A stretch of DNA of 64,000 nt from Phytopythium helicoides (Eukaryota; Oomycota; Peronosporomycetes; Pythiales; Pythiaceae). Each line of letters opens with the position of its first letter. Position 1 is the stretch's first letter. Under the pieces are notes generated by a model. It was not told the origin of the DNA. It searched no databases and saw only the letters and a list, made by a program, of their open reading frames with translations. Shown piece after piece: positions 52,947 to 64,000 of this stretch. The stretch spans positions 62,001 to 126,000 of the forward strand of contig JANFNE010000031.1 of assembly GCA_024867545.1 (NCBI GenBank), written 5' to 3'. A program made the translations under genes and the position numbers.

Positions 52947-54230
52947 CTAGTCTGACTTGCTCGACGAGGGCGTGGGGAGCGTCTCGAGGTGGCGGAAGTA
53001 GTCATCGAGGAACTCAAAGTACCACGGCTGGTCGAACGTGCCGCGGAAAAAGTTGCACGAGATGTTGACCTCGAGCAGGAGCACGCCGAGGTTGGTGATG
53101 GCCACGTCCCAGCCGCAGAGCGGCACGTCCTTCATGAGCTTGAAGTGCGCCTCCTCGCACAGCTGCTTCATCTGCTTGATCTCCTGGATCACGTTGCCCG
53201 TGATAGGCACGCCCGTGTCCGGATGGTTCGTGATGTCGTGGCCGACGCTGAGCTTGCCGCGCGCGACGTGGTGCGGACCCAGACGGTACCAGTGGGTCGT
53301 GGTCGAGCCCTTCAAGATCTTGCCCGTCTCCATGTCCACGTCGAACATGATGGACTTGTGGTCCGTCGAGGCGCCCTCGAGACCCGCGCGGAAGACGCAG
53401 CTGAGCGACTTGACGCCGGCAATGCCGCCGAGCTCCTCCTCCGACTTGCCGAGGCCGTAGCGCGACGCCGTGATGATGCGGAACGTCGACAGCGGCGAGA
53501 CCTCGGGCAGCAGCCTCTTGATGACCGGCGCGTTCTCGAGCTTCTCCTGGATGATCCAGTCGCCGCCGTTGACGGCGTTCTCGAACATGTAGATACCCAT
53601 GCCGCCCTCCTCGTTGCGGTCCTTGATGACGAGCGCGCCGGGCGCCTTCATGTAGGGCGTGACGGCGATGCCTTGCTTCTCGCTCTCAATGAGGAAGTCC
53701 CACTTGTTCTCCATGAGGTAGCCGGGCGAGTCGGTCTTGAGCGAGTGCAGGCTGACGACGTGGCAGTTGACGCGCCAGAAGGCGAACCAGTTCTGCGGGC
53801 GCACGAGGATCTGCTCAAAGGTGCGCAGCCATCGCTCGATGAAGATGCCCTGCTTGTTCGAGTAGGGCTTGTTGAGCTCAAAGGCGGCGCCGATGGCGCA
53901 GAGCCACGGGTAGACGAAGAGCAGGAAGGGGAAGAGCACCAAGCGCGAGCTCGAGACGAACGAGAGCGGGACGCCCGTGCCCGGGATGGCCACGTTGCGC
54001 AGGTTCTTGACCAGGTCCACGTGGAAGCTCGGGTGGCGGTAGTGCGGCTCGTTCCAGAGCGAGTGCAGCAGCGCGATCGAGTACACGTACGTCTTGGCAT
54101 GCAGGTCGCCGGCGAAGAAGGGGCTGTCGGCGTACGAGCCGCCGCGCACCCAGTAGTGCAGCAGCGACCCGTAGAAGCCCAGCAGCGAGCGCGCGGACGT
54201 GGCGGCGGCGCTCACGAGGCCCAGCACCAT
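52947..54230 (-). CDS. sugar-transfer-associated ATP-grasp protein, membrane-linked
   Basis: 427 residues from ATG 54228-54230 (MVLGLVSAAATSAR). The frame is open for a further 111 codons upstream but with untypical composition. The N-terminal half has hydrophobic stretches (VLFPFLLFVYPWLCAIGAAF) fitting a membrane anchor. The C-terminal ~250 residues match the ATPgrasp_ST family: GALVIKDRNEEGGMGIY, GDWIIQEKLENAPVI, LSTFRIITASR, and the metal-binding LLLEVNISCNFF (ExN) near the end. The family is found next to polysaccharide genes in bacteria. The substrate here is unknown; a carboxylate-amine or carboxylate-thiol ligation is the usual ATP-grasp chemistry. Confidence 0.75.
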   Translation of the reverse strand: MVLGLVSAAATSARSLLGFYGSLLHYWVRGGSYADSPFFAGDLHAKTYVYSIALLHSLWNEPHYRHPSFHVDLVKNLRNVAIPGTGVPLSFVSSSRLVLFPFLLFVYPWLCAIGAAFELNKPYSNKQGIFIERWLRTFEQILVRPQNWFAFWRVNCHVVSLHSLKTDSPGYLMENKWDFLIESEKQGIAVTPYMKAPGALVIKDRNEEGGMGIYMFENAVNGGDWIIQEKLENAPVIKRLLPEVSPLSTFRIITASRYGLGKSEEELGGIAGVKSLSCVFRAGLEGASTDHKSIMFDVDMETGKILKGSTTTHWYRLGPHHVARGKLSVGHDITNHPDTGVPITGNVIQEIKQMKQLCEEAHFKLMKDVPLCGWDVAITNLGVLLLEVNISCNFFRGTFDQPWYFEFLDDYFRHLETLPTPSSSKSD

Positions 54231-55588
54231 GGCGGTCGTGGAGGGGAAGGAGCTCGGCTTGGGCTTGGGCTTGGAGAAAGTACGCAAGTGATCTTTGCCT
54301 CGTAGCGACGGGTGGCGGAAGAACGCCAAGGAAGGGCGGAAGGAATGTGTGCGCGGGTTTTTGGCCAATGGGAGCGACACGTAAAGACGGAGAGAGGCTG
54401 GGATTGGACAGAAAGAACGCGATTGGAGCGGAATGGAGCACGCGGATTGGACGAAATGTAGAGATTCGTGATCGGAGCAACCGGCTGACGGAGATGCGTC
54501 GAGTGACTCGTCGGCGTCCGCGACCAGACCAGTTTCATTCCTTGCTGGGCGGAGCGGGGCCACTCAACTCGATTGTCAAGTGGCTGGGTGACGTCACGCA
54601 CTCGCAGTGGGGCTTGGCTTGCTGGCTTTGCATCGAGTTGGGACTTGCGAGCGCTTCGACTTCGCGTCTCATCAATGTGGAGAGCGCATTTGGGAATTCG
54701 TCGTTGAAAACCAATGGGTCTGGTGCTTGGGATTGAAAAGCGGATTGCTCGACAAGCCCAGTAATCCATATTGTGGTACGGAGTTTGCAATTGCTCTCTG
54801 AAGCCTGCTGCGTCAGCAACTCCGCCACCTCCCCATCGTGTCTGTATCAGGACCTCCCAGCTCATGGGATTGGCTTGAGCCCTTCACTGCCGTCATCATA
54901 CTGTGCTTGCTCCTTGCGCAATGCTTCTTAACCAGCATTGGGTCTCGCTCCCTTTTGGTTATTGCGAGTGAAGATGAGACATCGCGTTCATACTGTGTCA
55001 CTTGCGGACGGAGCCAAGGCACCAACAACAGGCGTGGGCAATGAGCCACAGCCAAGCACATCCGTGGCAAGCATTGCCCAGTTGGGTATGCGGTGATCCA
55101 TGAGTCAGCACACAAGGGTGAGAGCGTACACTCGCAACGGAGCTTGGCGTCGACTTGGCGAGCAAGGCGCCCAGCACGATGGAGAGCGCTTTCGTGTTGA
55201 GTACAGTGACCAATCGAAACGCATCGAACGCATTTCCACATCAATGTCTGGCCGATCACGAGGTCCGCTCCTCCTCGATCAAGTTACTTCCCATTCCTCT
55301 CCTGCCCAAGGCGTCAGGAATCAATTCGAACCCCGCAACTCCATCGAGCTCGCTCGTTCTGGTGTTTCGCCCCCGCCCCTCCTAGCTCGTCGTCCCGACG
55401 ACAAGTTGAAGCGGTCCTGCAGTTCCACATCTCCGCGCTCCGCTCTCCAAACAATCACACATCTAACCCCACACCTCCCCATAAACCTCAAAAATACACT
55501 CCGCGGCGCCCCGCCTCGAGACAGACAGAGACAATCAGCCAAGCCGCAAGGGAAACTCGGTCGAGAAAGTGCAGCCGCAGCCATCTCC
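54231..55588. promoter_or_regulatory. 1.36-kb divergent intergenic region
   Basis: Lies between the divergent ATP-grasp and Sds3-like genes. Open frames extend over both start codons but have no domains, so I treat them as leader sequence. No TATA box or repeat was identified. Two short promoters plus 5' UTRs are expected here. Confidence 0.35.
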
Positions 55589-57097
55589 ATGCCCGCGCAG
55601 CGCGCCGACCCGAGCGAGCGCGCCAGCCGCCGCGCGCACGCGCCAAGCAGCAACGGCGGCGGCTCGGCGCTGAGCGGCAGGCGCCGGCGGCGCGAGGCGA
55701 GCGCCAGCCGCGCCGACGCGTCGCAGTCGGACGGCGCGGACGACACGGACTCGAGCTCGCTGGCCGCCGGCAAGCGCGCGCGCACGACGCGGCGCTCGGC
55801 CATGACGCAGGAGCCGCGCGACGAGGACGAGGAGGAGGAGGAGGAGGAGAAGGACGAGCCCGAGGACGGATCGTCCGCGAGCGACAAGCCGCAGCAGCGC
55901 GCGCGCTCGCTGTCGAACGTGTCGACCACCTCGTCCACCGACTCGGGCGTGTCCGAGGCCGTCACCGAGGGCGCGCGCCAGGCCAGGCACGAGCAGAAGC
56001 TCGCCGAGCTCGAGCAGAAGAAGAAGATGGTGGAGGACGGCACGCTCGCAGAGTACTGCCGCCGAGTCACCGAGTTCAAGGAGGACCGCAACCGACTCCT
56101 GCAGATGGCAGAGTGGCACAAGAACCTGCAGCTGCGCAACGGAAAACAGCTCTACGAGTTTGAGCTGCAGCGCGCGCTCGACCTCTGGAAGGTACGAGCG
56201 CACTTTAAGGATGCACTTAGTAGCATCCGATCTGACGCACTTGTGCAGCAAGGCAAGCAGGCGCTCAAGGATGACATGGTTGCCAAGCTGGATGCCGTGC
56301 GAGATAAACTGGAGAAGGAGCTCGCGGAACTGTCCAAGCCTGGCGCAACGCTGGCTCCGCAGGCGAGAAAACCGAAAGCCCTCGACCTCAAGCTGTCGGG
56401 ACCCAAGCTCGCCGCCCCCGCCAGCCAGCCGACGGTCGAAAACACTGGAGAAGCGAATGGATCTTCCACGCCATCTACAAACGGTACGGTCCTTTCGATG
56501 GTGCTGTTACAATGCGTTCTACTATTAATCGTATGTTTTCCACCTAGGTGAGACTGCCGCGAAAAAGCCCAAGTTCGAGCTTCCCGAGGACTTGATTCGC
56601 CTTCCATTCGACGACATTTCTGCCGATTTGGCGGCGATTGCAATTGATCGGAAACAGCGCGCAGAAGTCAGCATTGCATCCCTGCCAACAGAAATGGGTA
56701 AGCTCTGAGTAATCTGCCTCTGCACAGGAAACTCCACCTGTTCTGACCTTGGCGTGCGACTTGCAGATCCCATGCGTGTCGAGCGCCGCCGCTTGTTTTG
56801 CGGCAAGAATATCTTCCAGGATGGCGACGAAGTTGTAATTGCCTCGCCTGTTGTCAACGAGGATTATGTCGGCAAGATCTCTTCCGTCACCGATGACGCG
56901 GTACGAAGAGAGTCGGTTGCTCTCGTTTGCGTTGGATTGTTCAGCTTATGCCCGTGCATCGTAATCATTAGGTGTACATCAAACTGTCTTCGGGGCAAAA
57001 AGTGCGGATCTACCTGGAACTGATCAAGAGCAAGCGCTGTGAACTCAAGCCGCTGCTCCAGGGTCTGCCAGCCCTCGTCGAGTACGAGTCCTATTAG
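55589..57097 (+). CDS. Sds3/BRMS1-like subunit of the Sin3 histone deacetylase complex
   Basis: Four exons: 55589-56483, 56548-56697, 56767-56900, 56972-57097. The introns of 64, 69 and 71 bp have donors GTACGG, GTAAGC and GTACGA and keep frame (phases 1, 1, 0). About 434 residues. The N-terminus is Ser/Arg-rich and then acidic, with an EEEEEEEK run. Residues ~135-235 are the Sds3-like coiled coil (LAELEQKKKMVEDGTLAEYCRRVTEF... RALDLWK). The C-terminal part (FDDISADLAAI; DEVVIASPVVNEDYVGKISSV; VYIKLSSGQKVRIYLELIKSKRCELKP) matches the Tudor-like end of the family. In fungi and animals Sds3 holds Rpd3-type HDACs active in Sin3 complexes. All junctions splice cleanly. Confidence 0.82.
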
Positions 57098-57371
57098 CGA
57101 ACTCTAGGAGGCAGGGAATATGGCTGGTGCTCAATCGAATACTGGGCGTCGTCCGCGCGCTAGGTGAACGCTTCGGGCGCCGCAATATGTATTGATTGTT
57201 TCTCGGTTTCTCCTGAGTTTCTTTCTGACTGCTGTGCTCGACTTGGCACTTACTTGAAAAATTGACCCTCCGCCTTGCTTCGGCGCACTGTAACTTGGCT
57301 TGACTCCTTCCTACTCACTACTGGTTTTGTTTTTGCTTGATCCTGGCCCGGGTCCCGCTGTCTATCGCGTG

Positions 57372-58523
57372 TTACTTGGTCTTGCTGCCTTCCGGTTCGA
57401 GCGACAGCAGGCGTAACACCTCCGTCTGCTGCCGAAGACTCAGCACTCCTCTTGATCCAAAGGACGACGAGTTCCCATCGTCATCGCTGTCGCTCTCCAC
57501 GCTCTCGCCACTGGCCGTCGTGCTGCCCGTATTCAGCGCACCGTCGCCGGACTTTTGCTTGTAGATGGACGCCGTGATGCTCTCCTTTCGCTTCGACTTG
57601 TTCGGGTCTTCGTAGAGGTTGGCGAGCGCCACGCGCCTCCGCTTGGAGTCACCACGAGCGTCGGAACGCCTGACGGGTGCCGACTTGGGAGGAGCTGGCG
57701 TTTTGTTCGAGTGATTGAAGCGGATCTCGGGCGATTTGAGGTACGAGAGCGACACGTAGCCGCCCGTCGAGTTGACGCGGCCGACGCTGAGGTTGTTGAC
57801 GCTGACCATGCTGCTGTCCTGCTCGCCCGAGTTCTCGACGGTCGTCTTGAACGAGCCGCCGATGGTCGTGATCTCGTGCACGTCCGGTCGGAGGAAGTGC
57901 GTGAAGGCGTCGCACCACTTGAGCACGTCATGTGCGTCGACGGCGCGCAGGAACGCCTGCAGCTGTTCGCGGCGGTACTGCAGCAGCTTTGGGTCTCCTC
58001 CGCGGATGAAGGACAGCCATCCTCCGTCCGGGAACTCGGGCAGCATGTCGCGGACGCCGGCGCCGAACGTGTCGACGAGGTACACGTACAGCTGTCGGAA
58101 GTCGTTATAGCGCCGCAGCACCGTGTAGCGCACCATGGGCGGGAGTTCGGGGTAGCACGCGCCGCTCCTTCCCTTCTCGAGCGACGGCGGGGTCGACGGC
58201 GGCGTCGACGCCGGAGGCGGCGGCGGCAGCAGCGTGCTGCCGTTGGCGCGAATGTCCAGCGCCTCGATGTGGTACTGCCAGCTGGACCCGCGCTTGGTGA
58301 CGCCCGTGATGCGCAGGTCGCGCGTGACGGCGCTCATGCCCTCGCCCACGTGCACCGGCGCGCGGTCGCCGCGCTTGACGGGCCGCGGACTCGCGAGCGA
58401 CGACGCGCCGGACGCCGCGCGCTCGCGCGCGAACAGCTGCGAGCTTCCCGCGCTGCTCGGCCGGCGCCTGTGCGCGTGCTGCGCCTTGCGCTTGGCGGCC
58501 CTGGGCGGCCCCGCCGACGTCAT
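57372..58523 (-). CDS. PX-domain protein
   Basis: 383 residues from ATG 58521-58523 (MTSAGPPRAAKRKAQ). The N-terminal ~60 residues are basic and Ser-rich. The PX domain spans ~75-230: LRITGVTKRGSSWQYHIEAL, a Pro-rich loop (LPPPPPASTPP), the core VLRRYNDFRQLYVYL with the RRY-x-D/N-F phosphoinositide-binding Arg, LPEFPDGG and the final YRREQLQAFLRAV...HFLRPD. The C-terminal ~150 residues are Ser-rich, with a basic RRSDARGDSKRRR patch. PX domains bind PI3P or related lipids on endosomal membranes. No BAR or kinase domain follows, so it is a stand-alone PX protein. No breaks seen. Confidence 0.83.
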   Translation of the reverse strand: MTSAGPPRAAKRKAQHAHRRRPSSAGSSQLFARERAASGASSLASPRPVKRGDRAPVHVGEGMSAVTRDLRITGVTKRGSSWQYHIEALDIRANGSTLLPPPPPASTPPSTPPSLEKGRSGACYPELPPMVRYTVLRRYNDFRQLYVYLVDTFGAGVRDMLPEFPDGGWLSFIRGGDPKLLQYRREQLQAFLRAVDAHDVLKWCDAFTHFLRPDVHEITTIGGSFKTTVENSGEQDSSMVSVNNLSVGRVNSTGGYVSLSYLKSPEIRFNHSNKTPAPPKSAPVRRSDARGDSKRRRVALANLYEDPNKSKRKESITASIYKQKSGDGALNTGSTTASGESVESDSDDDGNSSSFGSRGVLSLRQQTEVLRLLSLEPEGSKTK

Positions 58524-59214
58524 TCTTCCGCCCTGTAGCTGCTTTGAAGCGCTCTGCCGCCGGTCTCGACGCTTGTCGGTCCGCCTGTCGCCTGGTCGGC
58601 GCGTCGCGCTCTGAATCCGCCGAGACGGCGCAGCGACGGGGACAGACGCGCGCTCGAGCCGCACGCGACGCCCGCAGTGATAGCGCGTGAGTATGCGGCG
58701 CCAGCGGCGAGCGGCGCGCGCTTCTTCCGGCCGGGAAGCAGCCGAGCGGCCGACCTGTCTGAGGCGCTGACGTCAAGCGCCGGCGCCGAGCGGATTGGTA
58801 TGGCGCTTTGTATGGGCCGCGACAGATGACGGCCGCGACGCGACCACCTAGGGTGGCCCACATCAGTGTGGATGCACCTCAAAACCTTGACAAATGCGAG
58901 CTGAACGGAAATTTTGAGTGCGGAACATGCAATAGTCGCAGGGAGAATTGACAAGCATTCTGATAACGGGATTTTTCGGCTCGCATGGGGACATTTCTGC
59001 AAGCTATGAGTGGGTGGAGAATGCGAGCAGGTGATGGACATGGCTTGAATCTGTTGACGAAAAATCTGTTTCCGAAGAGAAAGGAAAATGTGCTCGCACG
59101 CAAAGCAAAAAAGACTACCCTAGGGGTCACGTGAACACTCTTTTACGGTACATAAGAGTTTGCCCAGGGACAATTGATTATAAAGCCGAGATATTTGCAA
59201 AGGCCAACTGATTC
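58524..59214. other. intergenic stretch, GC-rich leader then AT-rich
   Basis: The first ~330 bases are GC-rich and probably the PX gene leader and promoter. Beyond 58.86 kb the sequence turns AT-rich. No further gene supported. Confidence 0.4.
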
Positions 59215-59830
59215 TGAAAATGTATTCCACACCAAATCTTGTCCAATGCCAAACCTATCCCAACTTTCGTGACTGCATTGGAGCGCTGGATGGTATGCAC
59301 ATCCTGTTTCTGTGCTGCTATCATACACCACTAACACCCCTGCTGCAGGCACACATGTTCCGGCCTGTGTACTAAGTGAAGACTCGGGATCATTTCGAAA
59401 TCGAATAAGGTTCATATCTCTTAACGTTCTCGGTGTGTGGGACTTTGACATGAAGTTTACATGCGTTCTTGCTGGTTGGGATTGGCTCGGTACATGGCGG
59501 GCGAGTGCCTAATGATGCCATCACTAACGGGTTTTCATTTGTTGACGGCAAGTATTATCTTGCTGATGCAAGCTATAGTTTGACGTCCTATACTCTGACA
59601 TCGTATCGCGGTGTGCGATATCATCTGAAAGAATGAGAGAAGGACGACTAAGACCACAGACTAAAGAGGTATTATTTAATCTCAGGCACTCTTCCGCGCG
59701 CAACGTGATTGAACGCGCATATGGAGTAGTGAAGCAGAAATTTCCGATAGTGAAAAGCATGACGCCTTACGCATTCGAGCGTCAAGTATCATTGTCACTC
59801 CACATCTGCATCAGCTTGCGGTAGGAACGA
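59215..59830 (+). pseudogene. PIF/Harbinger-type transposase remnant
   Basis: Scattered over three frames are family blocks in the correct order. FRDCIGALDGMHI (first catalytic Asp) lies near 59262-59305. DAITNGFSFVDGKYYLADASY (second Asp) is near 59517-59580, followed by YRGVRYHL near 59600. FNLRHSSARNVIERAYGVVKQKFPI, with the final Glu, is near 59676-59750. Stops and frame changes separate them, so it is dead. No terminal repeats or 3-bp TTA/TAA duplication could be assigned. Confidence 0.75.
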
Positions 59831-60787
59831 GAACTCAGGCGCTTGGAAGTCGAATGTGTTGTTTTTAAGTGGAACGTCCTGTTGCGTATAAAAATTCAGT
59901 GAACATGTGTTGAATCGTATGTTTATTTTGAATTTTTTGTTGAATGGCTGGACGTATGGTGTTGGTCAAGCAAGCTTTTTGAAAGCTTGCTCATTTCAGA
60001 TTTTGAAGGCAACCTGGCAACGCACACTTCGCACCGCCGCTCCCGCTGAGCGCCGCCCACGCTGAGCTCCGCCCACGATGCCAAGCGCCTACCACGATGC
60101 CGAGCGCCGCCCTCGCTGCCCGCGCATCGATTTGGTACGTAAGCGTTTCTGTTTGCATAAGGTGTTGAGCCTTATTCTAATGTGCTTCTATTGCGAACAT
60201 TCAAACAGGTAGTGGATAAACGGAAACACAAGGCTTTGACCAGCTTCTTTCATTTTGATTCGTTTGGATGACGACTTGGCGTTGCGGCGTGGTCTTTGGT
60301 GATTTGCTACTCTTTTGCGTGCGTAGCGGTGGGAAACCACTGCGTGCTGGAGCATTAGAAAACAAATCATCAAAACACCACGCGGACGCTAAGTCAAACC
60401 AGTATCTTGTAGTCTTGGTTAGGAACTGCTTGTCGTCTAATAATCAAACAATCGAGAAAGGCCAAGAGGATGGGTGGTGAGCAGTAGCTTTACGAGAACG
60501 GATGGCTGTGGAGTGCCCTAGCAGGCATGTAGGAGATCTAGGACCGCTAGCTTAGCTTTCGCGCTGGTAACTCACTCTTCAATCAACCACCGCAAGTAAC
60601 AACATCGTCACCACCACTTGCCGCGCCGAGCCCCGCGAGAAATTCAAATCAAAATCTAGAATGCTATTGGCGGAAATAGAAATAACTTTTGATTGGCTAA
60701 AAACCCATGGAAACCCCTCGCCAGCGTCCAAGTATCCATCAGGCGCTTTCCATACAAAGCGCAAGAGAAGCCGCCGCCAGTCCGAAG
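59831..60787. other. intergenic stretch upstream of AQR
   Basis: AT-rich, apart from a GC-rich patch at 60020-60125 holding an imperfect short direct repeat (GCTGAGCGCCGCCCACGCTGAGCTCCGCCCACGATGCC-type words, 60045-60115). No gene supported. The last ~150 bases should contain the AQR promoter. Confidence 0.4.
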
Positions 60788-63700
60788 ATGGCGCGTCCTG
60801 CAAAGCCGCGCGGGTTGGTGGAGCTCGCGGCTAGCGTCACGACCTCCAAGCCCACGAAGGAGGTGCGCGCGGCCTCCGCCGTCATTTTGAGCCGCTTTTG
60901 GTCGAAATTGGTCCCGAAACGCGCTCTAACGACTTGAAAATGTGCATTTGCAGGCTCTGGACAAAGTAGCGGAGGTGTTCAAGGCGCTAACGAGCGCGCA
61001 AGATCTCAAGGCGGAGCTCAAGGCGCTGCACGAGGCCGAGTATCTTCTCGTGGGCTCTGGAAGCTCGCGGATGTCGCGTTCAAGGCGCGCGACTGCCGCC
61101 ACCACGTGAAAAAGGCGTGGGTCGTCTCGGTGCTGCTGCTGCTGCACTTTGGGCGTCGCCATGGCGTCGAGTGGAAAAATTTGGTGGCAGTTGATGACGA
61201 AGGAAAGGCCCCCGAGTGGGAAAAGTTTGTGGCTACGCTGCTAGAAGTTGCTGAGGAGGGGTTGTCGAATCAAGAGGAGCAGTGGACGCTGCTTGAGAAG
61301 ACAGGTGCTGGCGCAGTTCCTGGCGCACTGCTTTTCCAGCCTTGATGAACCCTTCATTGCCTCATGCATTATGAAGCTGGTTTCTCTGGGCCTCTGGCGC
61401 GCTCTCTCCCCTTCTCAGCGCGCCGTCGAGTTCCAGGCGCACCCGAAGCTGGAGCGCCGGTGGAAAAAGCTGATGGGGTCTGAGACAGATGAAGACAACG
61501 CACCACCAGCTAGCAAGAAAAGGAAGGTTAGTGGCAAACCCAGCAAGAAGGCTCAGAAAAGTGAGACCGAGGCGGATCCCTCGGAGCTATTTCTCGTACA
61601 TCTCTGCGACGACTTCTTGACGACCATCGATGACGAATCTGCAGTGACCAAAGATGACGACCACGACGCGCTTCTACGATTCGTCGGGTTGTTTCTCATG
61701 CTTGTGACGGACCTCATGAGCCAGCTACCGTCGCGGCGATTCCTCCATGTCGTTCTTCGCCGACGTCGTTTCCTCCGTCGTGTTCGCTCCAGCACCTGGG
61801 TGCAACGCTTCCTCTCAGTTGACCAAGGCAAGCGGTCAGCTGACGAGATTTCTTCGTTAGAGAAGCAACTCGTTCTACTCGAGTCCTACATGTCATTCCC
61901 GATCGACGCTCATGCAGGCAACGGATCGTGGGATGCGCGTGAACACCGTGAGCGCCGCTCCACCAGCATTCAGGGCTTGCAACAGCTAGTGTTTCGCGAT
62001 TTCAGAGACACAAGTGTCGAAAAATTGGCAATCGTACCAGTATCCCATATTGCCGAGCGCGAGTCGTTTGCTGATCTCCTAGCAACAGCAATCACATCGT
62101 CTGATGATGGACAGGAAAACGTCGAAAAGCTTGCGATCACTGTTGGGCTCGTGGCTGACAAAGATGAAGCGCACACTCTTTCGGCCGCCAACGAACTCAT
62201 CGATACTTTCCTTGACGAGTATTCGGCTTCCCCACTGAACGCAATTGATTTCGATGCCGTGTGGAGTGAGACGCGAGTGTTCCAACGGAGGATGACATCT
62301 GGAGCAGCATTCTTGGTAGCAAAGAGAGCTCTGTTTACGGTGCAAGCGATGCTCACCTGTTCCCAGCTGCTTCCGATTCGCAAGCTTGAGTTGCAGTTCT
62401 TGGACCTAGCTGACTATCTGCAGCGAAACTACGATTTGTGTCGCCTCGAGGCTGCCCACGACATCCGTGTCGACCTGGAGACCTGCCATCAAGCGCGTTG
62501 ATGCTGTTCGTTCGCTTCAGCGAAGTGGAGACGTGCTCGATCCGACAATATTCCGTGGGTTTTCGCCAATGGCTGTACCACTTGCGGCACCTGCAAAGAT
62601 TGTCAAAGTATCCAAGCCAGCTCTGGGCAAGACATCGCCGGCTGAAGTTATCGCGCGGATTGAACTTGAGCTATCGTCCAGCTACAACTTTGATAAGTTC
62701 GACTCGTATCAGACACGGGAGGTTGTCTATCTGGTGACGGTGCGTGCGACTCGAGATGAAGCGGCGGAGCTCATGGGTTTTGAGAACGACAACGCTGGGG
62801 ATGACGGGATTCTTCCCCGAGGAGTTTGGTGTAATTCATGTTCGCGCTGGCGAGATTGTCGAAGTTACCGACAGTGCCGGGACTGTGGTGAATTGTGATG
62901 GCGGAAGTTCATCATTAGACAGTGAAGGCGCTAGTCGCCAGCCGCATGGACGCACCCGTGTCTTCAAGATTGCGCTCGACGGAAATCAGTATAAGAAGGA
63001 TCTCGAGAGCGGCAATTTGGAAGCTTATGAGCACGCCAACCTACTTATCCGACGGGAACCTAGCGCGAACAATTTCAAAGCCGTGCTGGACACAGTTATG
63101 CGCGCGTGGCAGCAAAGTCATCACGTCAACAAGCGGCCTTGGTCAACAGCAGGCTGATGAGGAAGAGCGCGGTGAGGTGAATGGCATCATGCCGTCCTGG
63201 CTACAGGACCTCGTGCTCGGCTACGGAGACCCTTCGGCTGCGCAATACACGAGTATCTACAAGACCCGAGGATACCCTCAAACGATAGATGTTTCCCTGT
63301 TCGAAGCGATTGCTGATGGAAAACATGCGAAAACTATCGTCGAAACGATATCGATGGCTGCAAGCTTGTTGATGCAGACGATATCCAGACTGAACTGTCT
63401 GAAAAGGACGCTGCCGCTCCATTCGTATTCTCCGAGAACATTTTCGACAACTCGAAAATCATCAAGGCTCACCGCCGCGATGGCTCCGCTTCCGAGGATG
63501 AACAGCAGTCACCTTTGCTGACTGGCGCTCAAGTAGCGGCTAGTCTGTTCAGGAATGTGTGACGGCCTTACATTGGTTGTCGGATCACCAGGATCCGGAA
63601 AGACAAATGTGGCAGTGCAACTTGCTCTGAATTTGCATCGAACTGTTCCTGCTGGCGAGAAGATTGTGGTGGTAGCAAACTCGAACATAGCACTTGATGA

Positions 63701-64000
63701 CTTCTTCCGCAAGGTCCGATCCCGCCAGATTGTCTCCGAGGCAGAAATCGTGCGTCTGGATCACAATGAATTCAAGAAGCACGAGGAAACAGACGGAGAC
63801 TTCAGCACCACTGGTCGCGTCGCTTTCCTTCTGCAGCGTCGACTGGAACTTTTGAGTGAAGTCAAGGTGATGGCATCTTGGGTCGAGCAACGCTCATTGT
63901 CAAATGGTGCTCAGGCTCAAGCTGGGCTCGGTGACTCGGCATCCTACTCTTGCGAGAATGCTTTGTATTTCTACCGTGTCCACATGAAGCGCTCGTAGAC
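60788..64000 (+). CDS. AQR: Aquarius/EMB-4-like spliceosomal RNA helicase (partial, several frame breaks)
   Basis: Start ATG 60788 (MARPAKPRGL), intron 60863-60953 (GTGCGC...TTGCAG), then coding to the window edge, so the C-terminal helicase half is missing. The AQR order is clear: armadillo-like part (VLAQFLAHCFSSLDEPFI; LMSQLPSRRFLHVVLRRRR), LQFLDLADYLQRNYDLCRLE, GRTRVFKIALDGNQYKKDL, NNFKAVLDTVMRAW, PSWLQDLVLGYGDPSAAQY, and the SF1 helicase start GLTLVVGSPGSGKT (Walker A) with VVANSNIALDDFF. AQR binds introns in the activated spliceosome and links splicing to snoRNP assembly. The frame changes near 61053 (GGG), 61302, 62488, 62812, 63340 and 63562. So many single-base shifts in a normally essential gene suggest sequence error, though a decayed duplicate cannot be excluded. 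Confidence 0.85.

Noticed and set aside
52989..54305. 438-codon plus-strand open frame rich in Arg, Glu, His and Val
   Set aside because: Antisense of the ATP-grasp gene. Composition is typical of GC-rich shadow frames.
57555..58538. 327-codon plus-strand open frame
   Set aside because: Antisense of the PX-domain gene; no domain of its own.

Overview
The window looks like nuclear DNA of an oomycete, most likely a plant-pathogenic or related Peronosporales/Pythiales species. Four things point there: two Crinkler (CRN)-family effector genes; class C (GABA-B/glutamate-type) GPCR genes arranged as secreted ligand-binding domain plus 7TM; short introns of about 60-110 bp with GTRNGT donors; and compact GC-rich gene blocks separated by AT-rich transposon remnants. 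The species cannot be named from the sequence alone.

Layout. 1-2.7 kb: 5' part of a Ty3/gypsy retrotransposon on the minus strand (gag, then a pol/protease partial at the window edge, joined by a candidate -1 frameshift site). 2.7-11.1 kb: AT-rich transposon graveyard with a hAT fragment, a decayed FLYWCH-type MULE, and a well-delimited 2,966-bp MULE (7540-10505) that has perfect 33-bp terminal inverted repeats and carries an antisense C2H2/RING gene. 11.1-20.8 kb: three tandem minus-strand class C GPCR genes; the last two come from a recent ~3 kb duplication. 21.2-26.6 kb: a PHD + two AP2 + class II histone deacetylase fusion gene. 26.8-31.4 kb: MED27-like Mediator subunit, a papain-fold-like protein, and a tandem EF-hand protein. 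31.7-41.2 kb: two Crinkler genes in inverted orientation enclosing a Cid1-type nucleotidyltransferase and a VIP1/PPIP5K inositol pyrophosphate kinase. 41.6-44.1 kb: an unrecognised gene and a DusA-like dihydrouridine synthase. 44.2-47.5 kb: transposon debris (gypsy chromodomain end, a transposase N-terminus). 47.5-58.5 kb: ankyrin protein, a second Dus, an F-box/LRR protein, a sugar-transfer-type ATP-grasp protein, an Sds3/BRMS1-like corepressor subunit, and a PX-domain protein. 59.2-59.8 kb: PIF/Harbinger remnant. 60.8 kb to the end: the spliceosomal helicase Aquarius (AQR), cut by the window edge.

How the genes relate. Several nuclear gene-expression factors lie here (HDAC fusion, Sds3-like subunit, MED27, AQR, nucleotidyltransferase, two tRNA-modifying Dus enzymes), but nothing shows operon-like linkage; they are separately promoted eukaryotic genes. 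The GPCR array, the PPIP5K, the PX protein and the EF-hand protein are signalling components. The Crinklers are the only pathogenicity-type genes seen.

A caution for the whole window: many conserved genes, including the normally essential AQR, change reading frame at single-base indels, several at G or A homopolymers. Much of this may be sequencing or assembly error rather than gene decay. Introns and exons given here are by-eye models.
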